Counted from the stretch's first letter, positions 23,098 to 31,798 are shown. The stretch: DNA of 64,000 nucleotides from Methyloversatilis universalis EHg5 (GCF_000378945.1 NZ_KB900539.1:1251661-1315660), one strand, 5' to 3'. Made by a program: numbers and translations. Notes: generated from the letters alone by a model not told the origin.

Positions 23098-25710
23098 ATG
23101 AAGAGGCTCGACAAGCGAGGAGGGGCGGCGTGCTTCGTGCCCGCCCTGGTGCTGCTCTGCGGCGGCGCCAATGCACAGGAAAAGACCGAGGTGCGCCTGG
23201 AGGAAGTCAACATCCGGGCGCCGCGCATCGTCACGCCTCTGCCAGGCGTGAGCATGGAGCGCGAGCAGACGACGGTGAACGTTCAGAGCGCGACCGACGC
23301 CGATCTGCGCAACCAGCAGTCGATCAACATCGCCGACTACCTCAACACGCAGGGCCAGTCGATCACCGTCAACGACTACGCCGGCAACCCTTTCCAGCAG
23401 GACATCAGTTTCCGCGGCTTCTCCGCCTCGCCGCTGGTGGGTACGCCACAGGGCCTGTCGGTGTATCTCGACGGCGTGCGGGTAAACGAGCCCTTCGGCG
23501 AAGTGGTGAACTGGGATCTGATTCCGACGCTGGCGATTTCCCGCACCGATCTCATCCCGGGTTCCAATCCGCTGTTCGGTCTGAATACGCTGGGCGGCGC
23601 GCTGTCGCTGCAGACCAAATCCGGCTTCACGTCGGAGCGCTTCGAAGCCACCCGTACCCAGGGTTCGTGGGGGCGCAGCCAGAACCAGCTGGCGGTCGGC
23701 GGCAACAACGGCACGCTGGCCGGCTTCGTTGCCTTGAGCGAATTCCGGGAGGATGGCTGGCGCAACAATTCGCCCAGTCAGGTGAACCAGTATTTCGGCC
23801 GCATCGACGCGCGCATCGGTGCCAGCGAATGGACCGCCTCGCTGCTCAAGGTGGACAACAGGCTGACCGGCAATGGCCTTGTGCCCTACGAGGAATGGCA
23901 GGCCCGCCCTCAGTCGGTGTTTACCTCGCCGGACACCACGGACAATGATCTCACCCACGTCAATCTGCGCGCCCGTTTCGACGTCAGCGACCGGGACAGC
24001 GTGTCGGTGGGCGTGTATCAGCGCAAGCTCACCCAGCGCTCGGTGGGTGGCGACTTCTGGGACGATTTTGACCGTCTGTCCTACGGCCGGCTGGACGACT
24101 GCCCGCTGAGCCATTTTCCCTTCGTGTCCGCCAACGGCGCCTACGATCCGAACGGTCCGACCTCGCCCGGCTGCCCGGGCTTCGCGCCGAACGGCCTGTT
24201 CAACATCGGCGGCACTTCGCAGGAAGCGATCGGTACCACGGTGCAGTGGGTGCATGTCGGTGACGAACACCAGCTGGTGTTCGGCGGCACCTTCGACCGC
24301 AACGACCTCAGCTACGGTCAGGGCCAGATGCTGGGCTTCATCGATGCCGACCGGAATGTGTACACCGATCCGGCCAAGGCGGCGGATCTCGGCCTGTCGG
24401 CGCTGGACACGGTGATCCAGCGCAACTTCCTGACCGGCAGCAACGAATCGCTCGCCTTCTTCGCGACCGATACCTGGACCGTGCGCGACAACCTGTTCGT
24501 GAACTACGGCCTGCGCTGGAGCCGTACCCACGTGCGCAATCAGCTGGTGTCGGACAAGCCGATTCCGCTCTACCAGTTCACACCGGCCTTTCTCAACAGC
24601 CGTCAGCAGCGTTGCGGCACGCTGGCCGATGCGGCGGCGCGCTTCCTGTGCTCCGAAGGCGATTACACCTACTACAGCACCAACCCGTCCTTCGGCGTGT
24701 CCTGGCTGCCGGAACCGGCGCTCAACCTGTACCTGAACGTGAGCCAGGGTGCGCGTACGCCGTCGGTGATCGAACTGGGCTGTGCGCGCGACAAGGAACT
24801 GGAGAACGCGAACAACGGCAAGAGCATCGGCTGTTCGGTGCCGACCGCGCTGACCAGCGATCCCTATCTGCCACAGGTGCGTTCGCTGAGTACCGAACTG
24901 GGCGTGCGCGGTTCAGCCTATGACGGAAAGCTGGAATTCAACGCCACCATGTTCGAAACCCAGCTCGAGGACGACATCCTGTTCGTGTCGCTGGGCCGCA
25001 AGAACCGCGGCGTGTTCGACACCTTCAAGCACACCTCCCGCCGCGGCTTTGAACTGGGCCTGAATGCCAAGGTCGGGGCGCACACCTTCCGCATCGCCTA
25101 CACCCGGCTGGACGCCAAATTCGGCTCCTACGCCAAGGTGGTGAACCAGTCCAACAGCAGTTCGAACAGCACCGCCGGCCAGCTGAACGAATTCACGATC
25201 GAACCGGGCGACCGCATACCCGGCATACCGCGCGATGTGCTGCGCATGGGCTGGGCCTTCGACGTGAACGACAGGATGAATGTCGGCATCAACATGATTG
25301 CCCACGCCGGGTCGTTCTCGCGCGGCAACGAGAACAACGAGCACCAGGCGGGTGGTGACGACAATTTCGGCGAGTCCTTCGGCGGCGGTGCCAACGGCCT
25401 CGGGCGTGCCTACATCGGCAGGGGCCGTACCTCCGGCTACGCCATCTTCAACTTCGTCGGCCGCTATCGCATCACCCGCGACCTGACGCTCTTCGCACGC
25501 GTCGACAACATTTTCGACAAGCAGTACCTGACCGCCAGCGAACTCGAACTGAACCCTTTCGTCGCCGGCGGCTTCGGTGGCCGCGATGCGTCCGGCTTCA
25601 ACTACAACTCGTTCGCATGGACCCACTCCCAGTTCGTCGGCCCCGGCTCGCCGCGCGCTGGCTGGTTCGGGCTGACCTACGCCTTCGACACGGTCGCGTC
25701 CGTGCAGTGA
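23098..25710 (+). CDS. TonB-dependent outer-membrane receptor
   Basis: The 870-residue protein starts at ATG 23098 (MKRLDKRGG) with a signal peptide ending ANAQ; the upstream open frame has no conserved features. The plug domain (~25-175) contains the segments LNTQGQSITVNDYAG, SVYLDGVRVNEPFGEVVNWDLIP and NPLFGLNTLGGALS. The rest is a 22-strand-type barrel ending with a C-terminal aromatic-rich strand. It imports a large ligand across the outer membrane using TonB. The ligand is unknown: no siderophore, B12 or sugar genes adjoin it. Two PEP-CTERM genes follow directly (57 bases), suggesting one operon. Confidence 0.88.
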   Translation: MKRLDKRGGAACFVPALVLLCGGANAQEKTEVRLEEVNIRAPRIVTPLPGVSMEREQTTVNVQSATDADLRNQQSINIADYLNTQGQSITVNDYAGNPFQQDISFRGFSASPLVGTPQGLSVYLDGVRVNEPFGEVVNWDLIPTLAISRTDLIPGSNPLFGLNTLGGALSLQTKSGFTSERFEATRTQGSWGRSQNQLAVGGNNGTLAGFVALSEFREDGWRNNSPSQVNQYFGRIDARIGASEWTASLLKVDNRLTGNGLVPYEEWQARPQSVFTSPDTTDNDLTHVNLRARFDVSDRDSVSVGVYQRKLTQRSVGGDFWDDFDRLSYGRLDDCPLSHFPFVSANGAYDPNGPTSPGCPGFAPNGLFNIGGTSQEAIGTTVQWVHVGDEHQLVFGGTFDRNDLSYGQGQMLGFIDADRNVYTDPAKAADLGLSALDTVIQRNFLTGSNESLAFFATDTWTVRDNLFVNYGLRWSRTHVRNQLVSDKPIPLYQFTPAFLNSRQQRCGTLADAAARFLCSEGDYTYYSTNPSFGVSWLPEPALNLYLNVSQGARTPSVIELGCARDKELENANNGKSIGCSVPTALTSDPYLPQVRSLSTELGVRGSAYDGKLEFNATMFETQLEDDILFVSLGRKNRGVFDTFKHTSRRGFELGLNAKVGAHTFRIAYTRLDAKFGSYAKVVNQSNSSSNSTAGQLNEFTIEPGDRIPGIPRDVLRMGWAFDVNDRMNVGINMIAHAGSFSRGNENNEHQAGGDDNFGESFGGGANGLGRAYIGRGRTSGYAIFNFVGRYRITRDLTLFARVDNIFDKQYLTASELELNPFVAGGFGGRDASGFNYNSFAWTHSQFVGPGSPRAGWFGLTYAFDTVASVQ

Positions 25711-25766
25711 ACGCCTTCTTCGATCCCATTCAAGCCGCACGAGTGCAGTCCACCCGAGGAGAGTCC

Positions 25767-26783
25767 ATGATGAAACTCAGATACCGTAGCCTGGCCGTGC
25801 TGTTCGCGGCCACGGCCCTGCCAGCCCACGCCGGCGACTTCACCAGCCTGCTGTACGGCACCGGCCCTGGCGCCGACCTGAAGTGGGGAACCGCCGATGA
25901 CACCAACGCGGTCGGCGCCGGTCCGGATCGCGTCCTCGGCACGGCGGACGACACGACGGCCAAGGTGTCCGGCGCGGGTAATGTGCAGGGCGACAAGCTT
26001 TACCTGAAGGTACCGGATGCACGGGCCGCTACGGCGACGACACCCGCCTACAAGCCCATCCTTTACAGCAGCGAGAACGGCAAGATACCGCTGGCTATCG
26101 ATTACTTCGCAACCGAATGGCGCACCCAGGCCGGGGTGCCTGCGCGCGGCACGCACACCGCACAGGGCACGCTCACGCTGGTGGATTCACACGTCACGTT
26201 CGGCGCCTCTCTCGGAGGCGTTGCCATCGGCGATGTCTACGATTTCGTGTTCCGTGACTCGCGCGACAACACGCTGGTGTTCGGTACCCGGGTCGAACTG
26301 GGGCAGAAACCGACCTACGATCAGGACGCGGAACTGAACTACCTCTACCGCTACGGTTTCGTCGAAGGCAGCACCGTGTTCAAGACCGATATTGCCTGGA
26401 CCTTCCTCGGCAACACCGATCTGCGGCTGTACAACGCGGCCCGCGCTGACCTGCGCAGCCTGATCGGCACGCCGACGCTGAACCTGAACGCAGTGAGCTT
26501 CCAGTCCGACATCAATCTGTCGGAAGGCAACCCGTTCAGCGGTCTGTACCTGATCAAGACCGATGCCACCGCCTACAAGACCATGGCCGGCGCGATCGGC
26601 TATTTCCAGGCCGGCGAGGAAGGGCAGGCACTGCTCTACAACACGATCGCCGGCTTTGCACCGACCGTACCGCCGCCGGTCGTGGTGCCCAATCTGCCAG
26701 TGCCGGAACCGTCTGAATACGCACTGTTCCTCGCCGGTCTGGGGTTGATCGGCGTGGCCGCGCGCCGTCGCCTGCGTGCCTGA
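25767..26783 (+). CDS. PEP-CTERM protein, paralogue B, with GTADD repeats
   Basis: The 338-residue protein starts at ATG 25767 after CGAGGAGA (ATG 25770 is an alternative), has a signal peptide ending AHAG and begins GDFTSLL like paralogue A. An N-terminal insertion holds two repeats, LKWGTADDT and RVLGTADDT, separated by a PNAxG-like stretch; such Asp-rich loops resemble calcium-binding repeats. The family blocks YDFVFRDSRDN, LVFGTR, LYRYGF, GNPFSGLYLIKT and AIGYFQAGEEG follow. The tail is VPEPSEYALFL, a hydrophobic helix and RRRLRA. It is exported and sorted; function unknown. It lies between the TonB receptor and paralogue C. Confidence 0.8.
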   Translation: MMKLRYRSLAVLFAATALPAHAGDFTSLLYGTGPGADLKWGTADDTNAVGAGPDRVLGTADDTTAKVSGAGNVQGDKLYLKVPDARAATATTPAYKPILYSSENGKIPLAIDYFATEWRTQAGVPARGTHTAQGTLTLVDSHVTFGASLGGVAIGDVYDFVFRDSRDNTLVFGTRVELGQKPTYDQDAELNYLYRYGFVEGSTVFKTDIAWTFLGNTDLRLYNAARADLRSLIGTPTLNLNAVSFQSDINLSEGNPFSGLYLIKTDATAYKTMAGAIGYFQAGEEGQALLYNTIAGFAPTVPPPVVVPNLPVPEPSEYALFLAGLGLIGVAARRRLRA

Positions 26784-26820
26784 ATCCACAGCCTTCCCTG
26801 CATACACACCAGAGGTCAGC

Positions 26821-27594
26821 ATGAAACTCAAAGCACTTGCCTTCTCGCTGCTGCTGGGCCTGTCGGCCCAGTCCGCATACGCCTTCGTCTCCCTGCCGGA
26901 GACCGGCCCGCTGCGCATCACCGGCAGCAACAATCCGGCGGCTGATCCGCTCTTCCTGGGCTTTGACTGGAATCCGGCGGACAACGGCTACACCCGTGTC
27001 GCCCGCCGCATCAGTTCGGTCATCTATGACGGCACCGACATCGGCACCTTCTACGATTTCGTCTATCGCTACACCGATGGCACGCTGGCGTTCGCGTCGC
27101 GTTTCGAACTGGACGTGGGCGAAATCGACACCGGCGCCTTCGCCTACGAAACCGAAATCAACGACATCCTGCGTCGCGGCTATGCCGGCTACGACGTGTC
27201 GGTTGGCTGGTACGACTCGGGTACCGACAGCGACATGCGCCTGCAGAGCGTGGCGCACTCGAATGGCGTGCGCACCCGCCCGACCAATCCGGTCGATGTG
27301 TTCGACGACAACGTGGTGGATTTCCGTACCGACGTTTCGGTCGAGGAAGAGAACCCGACGACGGCCTGGTACGTGCTGAAAACCAACGCGACCGAATTCA
27401 CCTATCTGGTCGATGCGGTCACCATCCGGCAGGCGCCGAGCCTCGATGGCGTTTCGCCGCCGCTGCGTGTCGCCACCTTCGAAGGTTTTGCACCGGTCAC
27501 CGCGCCGGTGCCGGAACCTGAAACCTATGCGCTGCTGCTGGCCGGTCTGGGCATGGTGGGTCTGGCGGCCCGCCGTCGCAAGCAGCCCAACTGA
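26821..27594 (+). CDS. PEP-CTERM protein, paralogue C
   Basis: The 257-residue protein starts at ATG 26821 after an AGAGG ribosome site, with a signal peptide (MKLKALAFSLLLGLSAQSAY) and a PEP-CTERM tail VPEPETYALLL followed by RRRKQPN. It is a divergent and shorter member of the family: NPAADPLFLGF resembles NPAADRLHLDI of paralogue A, then YDFVYRYTDG, LAFASRFEL, LRRGYAGY and EENPTTAWYVLKTNATEF align with the shared blocks, but the GYFQAGEEG block is lost. It is the last gene before a strong terminator. Confidence 0.78.
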   Translation: MKLKALAFSLLLGLSAQSAYAFVSLPETGPLRITGSNNPAADPLFLGFDWNPADNGYTRVARRISSVIYDGTDIGTFYDFVYRYTDGTLAFASRFELDVGEIDTGAFAYETEINDILRRGYAGYDVSVGWYDSGTDSDMRLQSVAHSNGVRTRPTNPVDVFDDNVVDFRTDVSVEEENPTTAWYVLKTNATEFTYLVDAVTIRQAPSLDGVSPPLRVATFEGFAPVTAPVPEPETYALLLAGLGMVGLAARRRKQPN

Positions 27595-27631
27595 GCATCA
27601 CGCTCGTCCCGGGCAACCGGGCGTTTCGTTC

Positions 27632-27660
27632 GAGCCGGGCCTGTGCCCGGCTCTTTTTTT
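27632..27660 (+). terminator. Intrinsic terminator of the TonB receptor/PEP-CTERM operon
   Basis: GAGCCGGGC (27632-27640) pairs with GCCCGGCTC (27645-27653) around a CTGT loop and is followed by seven T's. Confidence 0.9.
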
Positions 27661-28754
27661 CAGCTGAACAGTCGGGACACCTCGCGCGGTGCGCAGCGCA
27701 GGTACTGCGGCGCCACCTTCACCTGCGCGCCCAGACGCGCAGCCGCGTGCCAGGGCCAGCGCGGGTCGTACAGCATGGCGCGGGCGACGCCGATCAGATC
27801 GGCCTGACCGGCGGCCAGGATCGATTCCGCCTGTTCGGCTTCGGTGATCAGGCCGACCGCGATCGTGGGCAGGCCCACCGCCGCGCGGATGCGTTCGGCG
27901 AAACCCACCTGATAGCCGGGCACGGCCGGAATCTGCTGCGCGGTCGACACGCCGCCGCTCGACACGTGGATGAAATCCGCGCCGCGCGCCTTCAGTGCCT
28001 GCGCCAGCACCACGCTCTGTTCGACATCCCAGCCGCCGTCCACCCAGTCGCTGGCGGAAATGCGCATGCCCACCGGCCGTTCGTGCGGGAAGGCTTCGCG
28101 CACCGCGTCGAACACTTCGAGCGGGAAGCGCATCCGGTTTTCCAGCGTGCCGCCGTAGGCGTCGGTCCGCACATTCGGCAGTGGCGACAGGAACTGGTGC
28201 AGCAGATAGCCGTGCGCGCCGTGCACCTCGATTGCATCGATGCCCAGCCGCGCCGCGCGACGGGCGGCTTCGGCGAAGGCGGTGCGCACCCGGCGCAGGC
28301 CGTCGGCGTCGAGTGCCTGCGGCGGATGCTCGTGCGCAGCGTGCGGAACCGGCGAGGGCGCCACGGTCTGCCAGCCGCCTGCGGACGGCGCGATCTGCGC
28401 GCCGCCTTCCCACGGTCGGGCGACCGAGGCCTTGCGACCGGCGTGTGCGAGCTGGATCGCGATCGGCATGTCCGAATGCGCGCGGGTGGCGGTCAGCACG
28501 CGGCGCAGTGCGGCCTCGTTGTCGTCGTTCCACAGACCGAGGTCGGCGGCGGAAATGCGGCCTTCCGGCTCGACCGCGGTCGCTTCGATCACGAACAGGC
28601 CGGCGCCCGACAGCGCCATCTGGCCGATATGCATCAGATGCCAGTCGGTGGCGTTGCCGTCGAGGGCCGAGTACTGGCACATCGGCGCGATGACGATGCG
28701 GTTGGGCAGCCGCAGGCGGCCGAGTTCGCAGGGCTGGAAGAGCAGGCTGGACAT
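27660..28754 (-). CDS. Old Yellow Enzyme family NADH:flavin oxidoreductase (YqjM class)
   Basis: The 364-residue FMN enzyme has the YqjM-type N-terminal APMCQYSA with Cys26, QLAHAGRKAS, HGAHGYLLHQFLSP with the His pair near the flavin, and NRMRFPLEV and VGLITEAEQAE in the barrel. Enzymes of this class reduce activated C=C bonds of enals, enones or quinones with NADPH and often detoxify electrophiles. It is monocistronic, convergent with the preceding operon, and ~100 bases from the next gene. Confidence 0.9.
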   Translation of the reverse strand: MSSLLFQPCELGRLRLPNRIVIAPMCQYSALDGNATDWHLMHIGQMALSGAGLFVIEATAVEPEGRISAADLGLWNDDNEAALRRVLTATRAHSDMPIAIQLAHAGRKASVARPWEGGAQIAPSAGGWQTVAPSPVPHAAHEHPPQALDADGLRRVRTAFAEAARRAARLGIDAIEVHGAHGYLLHQFLSPLPNVRTDAYGGTLENRMRFPLEVFDAVREAFPHERPVGMRISASDWVDGGWDVEQSVVLAQALKARGADFIHVSSGGVSTAQQIPAVPGYQVGFAERIRAAVGLPTIAVGLITEAEQAESILAAGQADLIGVARAMLYDPRWPWHAAARLGAQVKVAPQYLRCAPREVSRLFS

Positions 28755-28856
28755 GGGGCGTCTTTCACTGAGCGGTGATCGGGCAGCACGAGGCGTGCGC
28801 CGGGAATTTACCCTGATCGCCGCCGTGCCACGAAGTTCGCGCCACCGATGACTGCC

Positions 28857-29330
28857 TTACAGACCCAGTTCAGTCAGCCCGGGGTGGTCGTCCGGCCGCC
28901 GGCCCTGCGGCCAGCGGAACAGGCGCTCCGACTCGCTGATCGCCAGGTCGTTGATGCTGGCGTGGCGGTGGGCCATCAGGCCGTTGTCGTCGAATTCCCA
29001 GTTCTCGTTGCCGTAGGCGCGGAACCACTGGCCGGCGTCGTTGTGCCACTCGTAGGCGAAGCGCACCGCGATGCGGTTGCCGGCGGTGCACCACAGCTCC
29101 TTGATCAGCCGGTACTCGTGCTCCTTCGACCACTTGCGGGTCAGGAAGTCGACGATCTCCGCGCGGCCGGTCACGAATTCCGAGCGGTTGCGCCAGCGGC
29201 TGTCGGCGGTATAGGCCAGCGATACCCGCTGCGGGTCGCGGCTGTTCCAGCCGTCTTCGGCGGTGCGCACTTTCTGGGCGGCGGTGTCTGCGGTGAAAGG
29301 CGGCAGAGGCGGGCGGGGTGCGTCGGTCAT
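28857..29330 (-). CDS. DUF1348 (NTF2-like fold) protein
   Basis: The 157-residue cytoplasmic protein has the DUF1348 pattern: [43 protein letters not shown] and [18 protein letters not shown]. The family adopts a SnoaL/NTF2-like cone fold and has no proven reaction. It is divergent from a TetR gene with two operator-like palindromes in the short region between, so it is very likely the main target of that repressor. Such pairs are often induced by electrophiles or aromatic compounds. Confidence 0.85.
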   Translation of the reverse strand: MTDAPRPPLPPFTADTAAQKVRTAEDGWNSRDPQRVSLAYTADSRWRNRSEFVTGRAEIVDFLTRKWSKEHEYRLIKELWCTAGNRIAVRFAYEWHNDAGQWFRAYGNENWEFDDNGLMAHRHASINDLAISESERLFRWPQGRRPDDHPGLTELGL

Positions 29331-29357
29331 GGCGGTGCTCCGGTGGTGACAGAAAAG

Positions 29358-29398
29358 AGACAGGTCTGTCTACATGCTTGAACAAGACAGATCTGTCT
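29358..29398. promoter_or_regulatory. Twin TetR-type operators
   Basis: Two palindromes AGACAG-N2-CTGTCT lie at 29358-29371 and 29385-29398, 27 bp apart centre to centre, between the divergent DUF1348 and tetR genes. This fits autorepression and control of the DUF1348 gene. Confidence 0.65.
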
Positions 29399-29412
29399 GT
29401 CAACATGCATTC

Positions 29413-30003
29413 ATGTTCACAACCCTCGACGATCTCGCCGGTCCCGGTCCGTTGCCCGATCAGGACGCGCGCACCCGTGTGCTCGAATGCGCCTACCGGC
29501 TGTTCTATCGGCACGGCCTGCGCGCCACCGGCATCGACCGCATCATTGCCGAGTCCGGCGTGGCCAAGGCCTCTTTCTACCGCCACTTTCCGACCAAGCT
29601 GGCGCTGGTCGATGCCTATCTCGATCTGCGCCACGCGCGCTGGATGGGCTGGCTGGAAAGCCGGCTGTCGGCGACGCCGGATGCGCGGGCCTGGCTGGCC
29701 GCGCTGCCGGACGCGCTGGACGACTGGTTTCGCGCGCCCGGCTTCCGCGGCTGCGCTTTCATCAACGGGCATGCCGAAGCCGGCACCGACGCACCGGCGA
29801 TGACGGTCATCCACAAGCGGGAACTGGCGGTACGCATCGAGCGCGCCTGCCACGAGGCCGGATGCGTGCGGCCGGACGAGGTCGCGGCCGACCTGCTGCT
29901 GGCGATCGAAGGCGCCATCGTGCGTGCCCAGATGGAAGGTGCTGACGCGGCACGCGCGCCGCTTCTGCGGGCGTTTGCGCGGGTGCTGGCGGAGATGGCC
30001 TGA
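29413..30003 (+). CDS. TetR family transcriptional repressor
   Basis: The 196-residue protein has a TetR helix-turn-helix at residues ~20-65 (GLRATGIDRIIAESGVAKAS and FYRHFPTK) and a variable C-terminal ligand domain ending in VLAEMA. I chose the ATG at 29413; the in-frame ATG at 29374 lies between the two operators and would put them in the coding region. It probably represses itself and the divergent DUF1348 gene. The ligand is unknown, although FRGCAFINGHAEA is common in TetR proteins linked to oxidoreductases. Confidence 0.85.
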   Translation: MFTTLDDLAGPGPLPDQDARTRVLECAYRLFYRHGLRATGIDRIIAESGVAKASFYRHFPTKLALVDAYLDLRHARWMGWLESRLSATPDARAWLAALPDALDDWFRAPGFRGCAFINGHAEAGTDAPAMTVIHKRELAVRIERACHEAGCVRPDEVAADLLLAIEGAIVRAQMEGADAARAPLLRAFARVLAEMA

Positions 30004-30023
30004 CCAGCACCCTCCGCGCGCGC

Positions 30024-30806
30024 CTACGGCGTGTGTGCGCTTGTTCCGGTGCGCCACCACGCCTGCATCGCCCGCCCGGTCGGTTCGGCGGTTTCGCCAA
30101 CCGGGTTCAGCGGCCATTGCCAGCGCGGGCCGGCGGTCCAGCCTCCGGTCGTGAGGCGCGCCGGCAGGCCCGGCAGCAGCACCTCGTCCGGCGCGCCCGG
30201 CCGGGTCTGCGCGTATTCGATGATGAGGCAGGCATGCCGCACGCGGCCGAGGGCGTCGACGTGGGCCTGCTGTATCGCCGCACCATAGCGTTCGACGTCG
30301 GCTTCACTGTCGCCGCGCTTCAGCCGCGCCGTGCACGGCAGCAGCGGCAACTGCGACAGCAGGTTCACCGAAGCGCACCAGGCGTCGGCCGGCATCGCGG
30401 GCGCGGCCTGCAGCGGGTCACATGAAAGGTCATTGAGCACGCCGCTCACATCCTGCGCCACGCAGTGCACCCGGCCCGGGTGGCGGGCGGCGGCGGCACG
30501 GGCTGCCGGGCCGAAGCACACGTCGACCAGATCGACCGTATCGAACAGTTCGAGCATTGCCTGCAGCGGCACATCCTGAAGCAGGCCGGCGCCCATGATC
30601 CAGGCGCGCCGCGGTGCGTGCGGCGACGCGATGGCAAGGCGGGCGGAGGCGAGCAGGGCGGTGCGCGTCTGTTCGATATGCCCGGCCCAGTGCGTGCGCA
30701 GGCGACGGTGCCGCACCGCGAGCGCCGCCGCTTCGCGGCGCAGTCCCAGACGCTGTGCCGCGGGCAGGCAGTCCAGCCGCGTCCAGGCGAACAGTTCCTC
30801 GATCAC
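30024..30806 (-). CDS. Putative Rossmann-fold/methyltransferase-like protein of unknown function
   Basis: The 260-residue protein starts at GTG 30806, overlapping the stop of mtfA (GTGA); longer upstream frames run inside mtfA. A nucleotide or SAM-binding-like segment AWIMGAGLLQDVPL is followed by VDLVDVCFGP, which resembles the beta1 and beta2 elements of class I methyltransferases. CASVNLLSQLPL comes later and IIEYAQTRPG follows it. I cannot assign a substrate. Coupling to mtfA suggests a shared operon, but the functional link is not known. Confidence 0.6.
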   Translation of the reverse strand: MIEELFAWTRLDCLPAAQRLGLRREAAALAVRHRRLRTHWAGHIEQTRTALLASARLAIASPHAPRRAWIMGAGLLQDVPLQAMLELFDTVDLVDVCFGPAARAAAARHPGRVHCVAQDVSGVLNDLSCDPLQAAPAMPADAWCASVNLLSQLPLLPCTARLKRGDSEADVERYGAAIQQAHVDALGRVRHACLIIEYAQTRPGAPDEVLLPGLPARLTTGGWTAGPRWQWPLNPVGETAEPTGRAMQAWWRTGTSAHTP

Positions 30807-31588
30807 GGCGCGGTCGGTGGAAACAGCGCGCGGGCGCGCGGCGCCAGATCCAGCCGGTAGAACTGCGCGAGCTGGTCGTACAGATCCGGCCAGGTCTGCT
30901 GGATCAGATCCGGAATTTCGAAGAAGCACTCGGACATGACCGCGAAAAACTCGGCCGGGCTTTCCGCTGCGTACGGATCGATGCCGGTGTCGACCCCGGC
31001 GTCCACATCGGCGCAGAAGCGTTCGTAGGCCGTCGACCACACGCGTGCCCAGCGCTGCACGCTCATGCCCGCGTGCAGCGGCGGCAGGCCGTCCGCTTCG
31101 CCATTGCGCATGTCCAGCTTGTGCGCGAATTCGTGGATCACCACATTGATGCCGTCGGCCGCCAGCGATTCCGGCTGCCACGACAGCAGCACCGGGCCGC
31201 CTTCCCAGGCCTCGCCCACCAGCGTGTCCTCGTACTCATGCACCACGCCGGCGTCGTCGGTCACCCGCCGTGGCACGATGAAGTCGCCCGGATAGACCAC
31301 CACGCCCACCCAGTCGTCGTACCAGTCCAGACCCAGCCGCAGCACCGGCAGACAGGCCTGCAGCGCAATCTCCAGCAGCATGTCGTCGCTCAGCGCGGTG
31401 TCGTGTGCGCCGTGGAATTCCTTGGTCGCGACGAAGCGGCGCGCCAGTTCGCGCAGCGCTGGGCGGTCATCCGCGTCGAGGAAATCGAGAAAGGGCAGCC
31501 GGGCTTCGATGCGCGCCCACTGGGCGGCCGGTACTTCGGGCAGGTCGGGTTCGGACGGCGCGAACGCGCGCCGCAGCCAGTGCAGCAT
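30803..31588 (-). CDS. mtfA: MtfA-type zinc metallopeptidase (Mlc titration factor family)
   Basis: The 261-residue protein has the zinc site HEFAH (H152, E153, H156) with a downstream acidic ligand region AAESPAEFFAVMSECFFE, typical of MtfA/DUF980. In E. coli MtfA binds the glucose-PTS repressor Mlc and has aminopeptidase activity. No PTS genes are near, so its target here may differ. It is cytoplasmic, translationally coupled to the downstream gene, and divergent from the small exported-protein gene at 31670. Confidence 0.9.
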   Translation of the reverse strand: MLHWLRRAFAPSEPDLPEVPAAQWARIEARLPFLDFLDADDRPALRELARRFVATKEFHGAHDTALSDDMLLEIALQACLPVLRLGLDWYDDWVGVVVYPGDFIVPRRVTDDAGVVHEYEDTLVGEAWEGGPVLLSWQPESLAADGINVVIHEFAHKLDMRNGEADGLPPLHAGMSVQRWARVWSTAYERFCADVDAGVDTGIDPYAAESPAEFFAVMSECFFEIPDLIQQTWPDLYDQLAQFYRLDLAPRARALFPPTAP

Positions 31589-31605
31589 GCGGTGACAATC
31601 CTTGC

Positions 31606-31634
31606 TTGATCGGGGGCGGGGGAGCGCCTATCGT
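31606..31634 (+). promoter_or_regulatory. Sigma70-like promoter of the small exported-protein gene
   Basis: TTGATC (31606-31611), 17 bases and TATCGT (31629-31634) match the consensus moderately well. The predicted leader is only ~30 bases and is largely the extended ribosome site. Confidence 0.5.
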
Positions 31635-31651
31635 AAAGGCTCTTCAACCAC

Positions 31652-31666
31652 GAAAGGAGGTGATCC
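31652..31666 (+). promoter_or_regulatory. Extended ribosome binding site complementary to the whole 16S rRNA tail
   Basis: GAAAGGAGGTGATCC is fully complementary over 15 bases to the usual proteobacterial 16S rRNA 3' end (GGATCACCTCCTTTC), far beyond the normal 4-7. The ATG at 31670 follows with normal spacing after GGAGG. Confidence 0.8.
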
Positions 31667-31669
31667 GTG

Positions 31670-31798
31670 ATGAAACGTCTCGCGATCCTGCTGGGGCTGG
31701 CGATGTTTGCGTCGTCTGCCGCCGTTTTTGCCTGCCCGGGCGACAAGCACGGTGACGCCAAACCCCAGAGCTCCCAGCCGGAAAAACCGAAGACCTGA
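31670..31798 (+). CDS. 42-residue small exported protein
   Basis: This small gene has its own promoter-like sequence, an exceptional Shine-Dalgarno sequence and an intrinsic terminator, so it is a complete transcription unit. The product has a signal peptide (MKRLAILLGLAMFASSAAVF, cleavage after about residue 21) and a mature tail of ~21 residues, ACPGDKHGDAKPQ onward, rich in Lys, Pro and Ser, with a single Cys22. VFAC could also be a weak lipobox. GTG 31667 is an in-frame alternative start. Function is unknown; the initiation signals suggest a very abundant secreted peptide. Confidence 0.75.
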   Translation: MKRLAILLGLAMFASSAAVFACPGDKHGDAKPQSSQPEKPKT

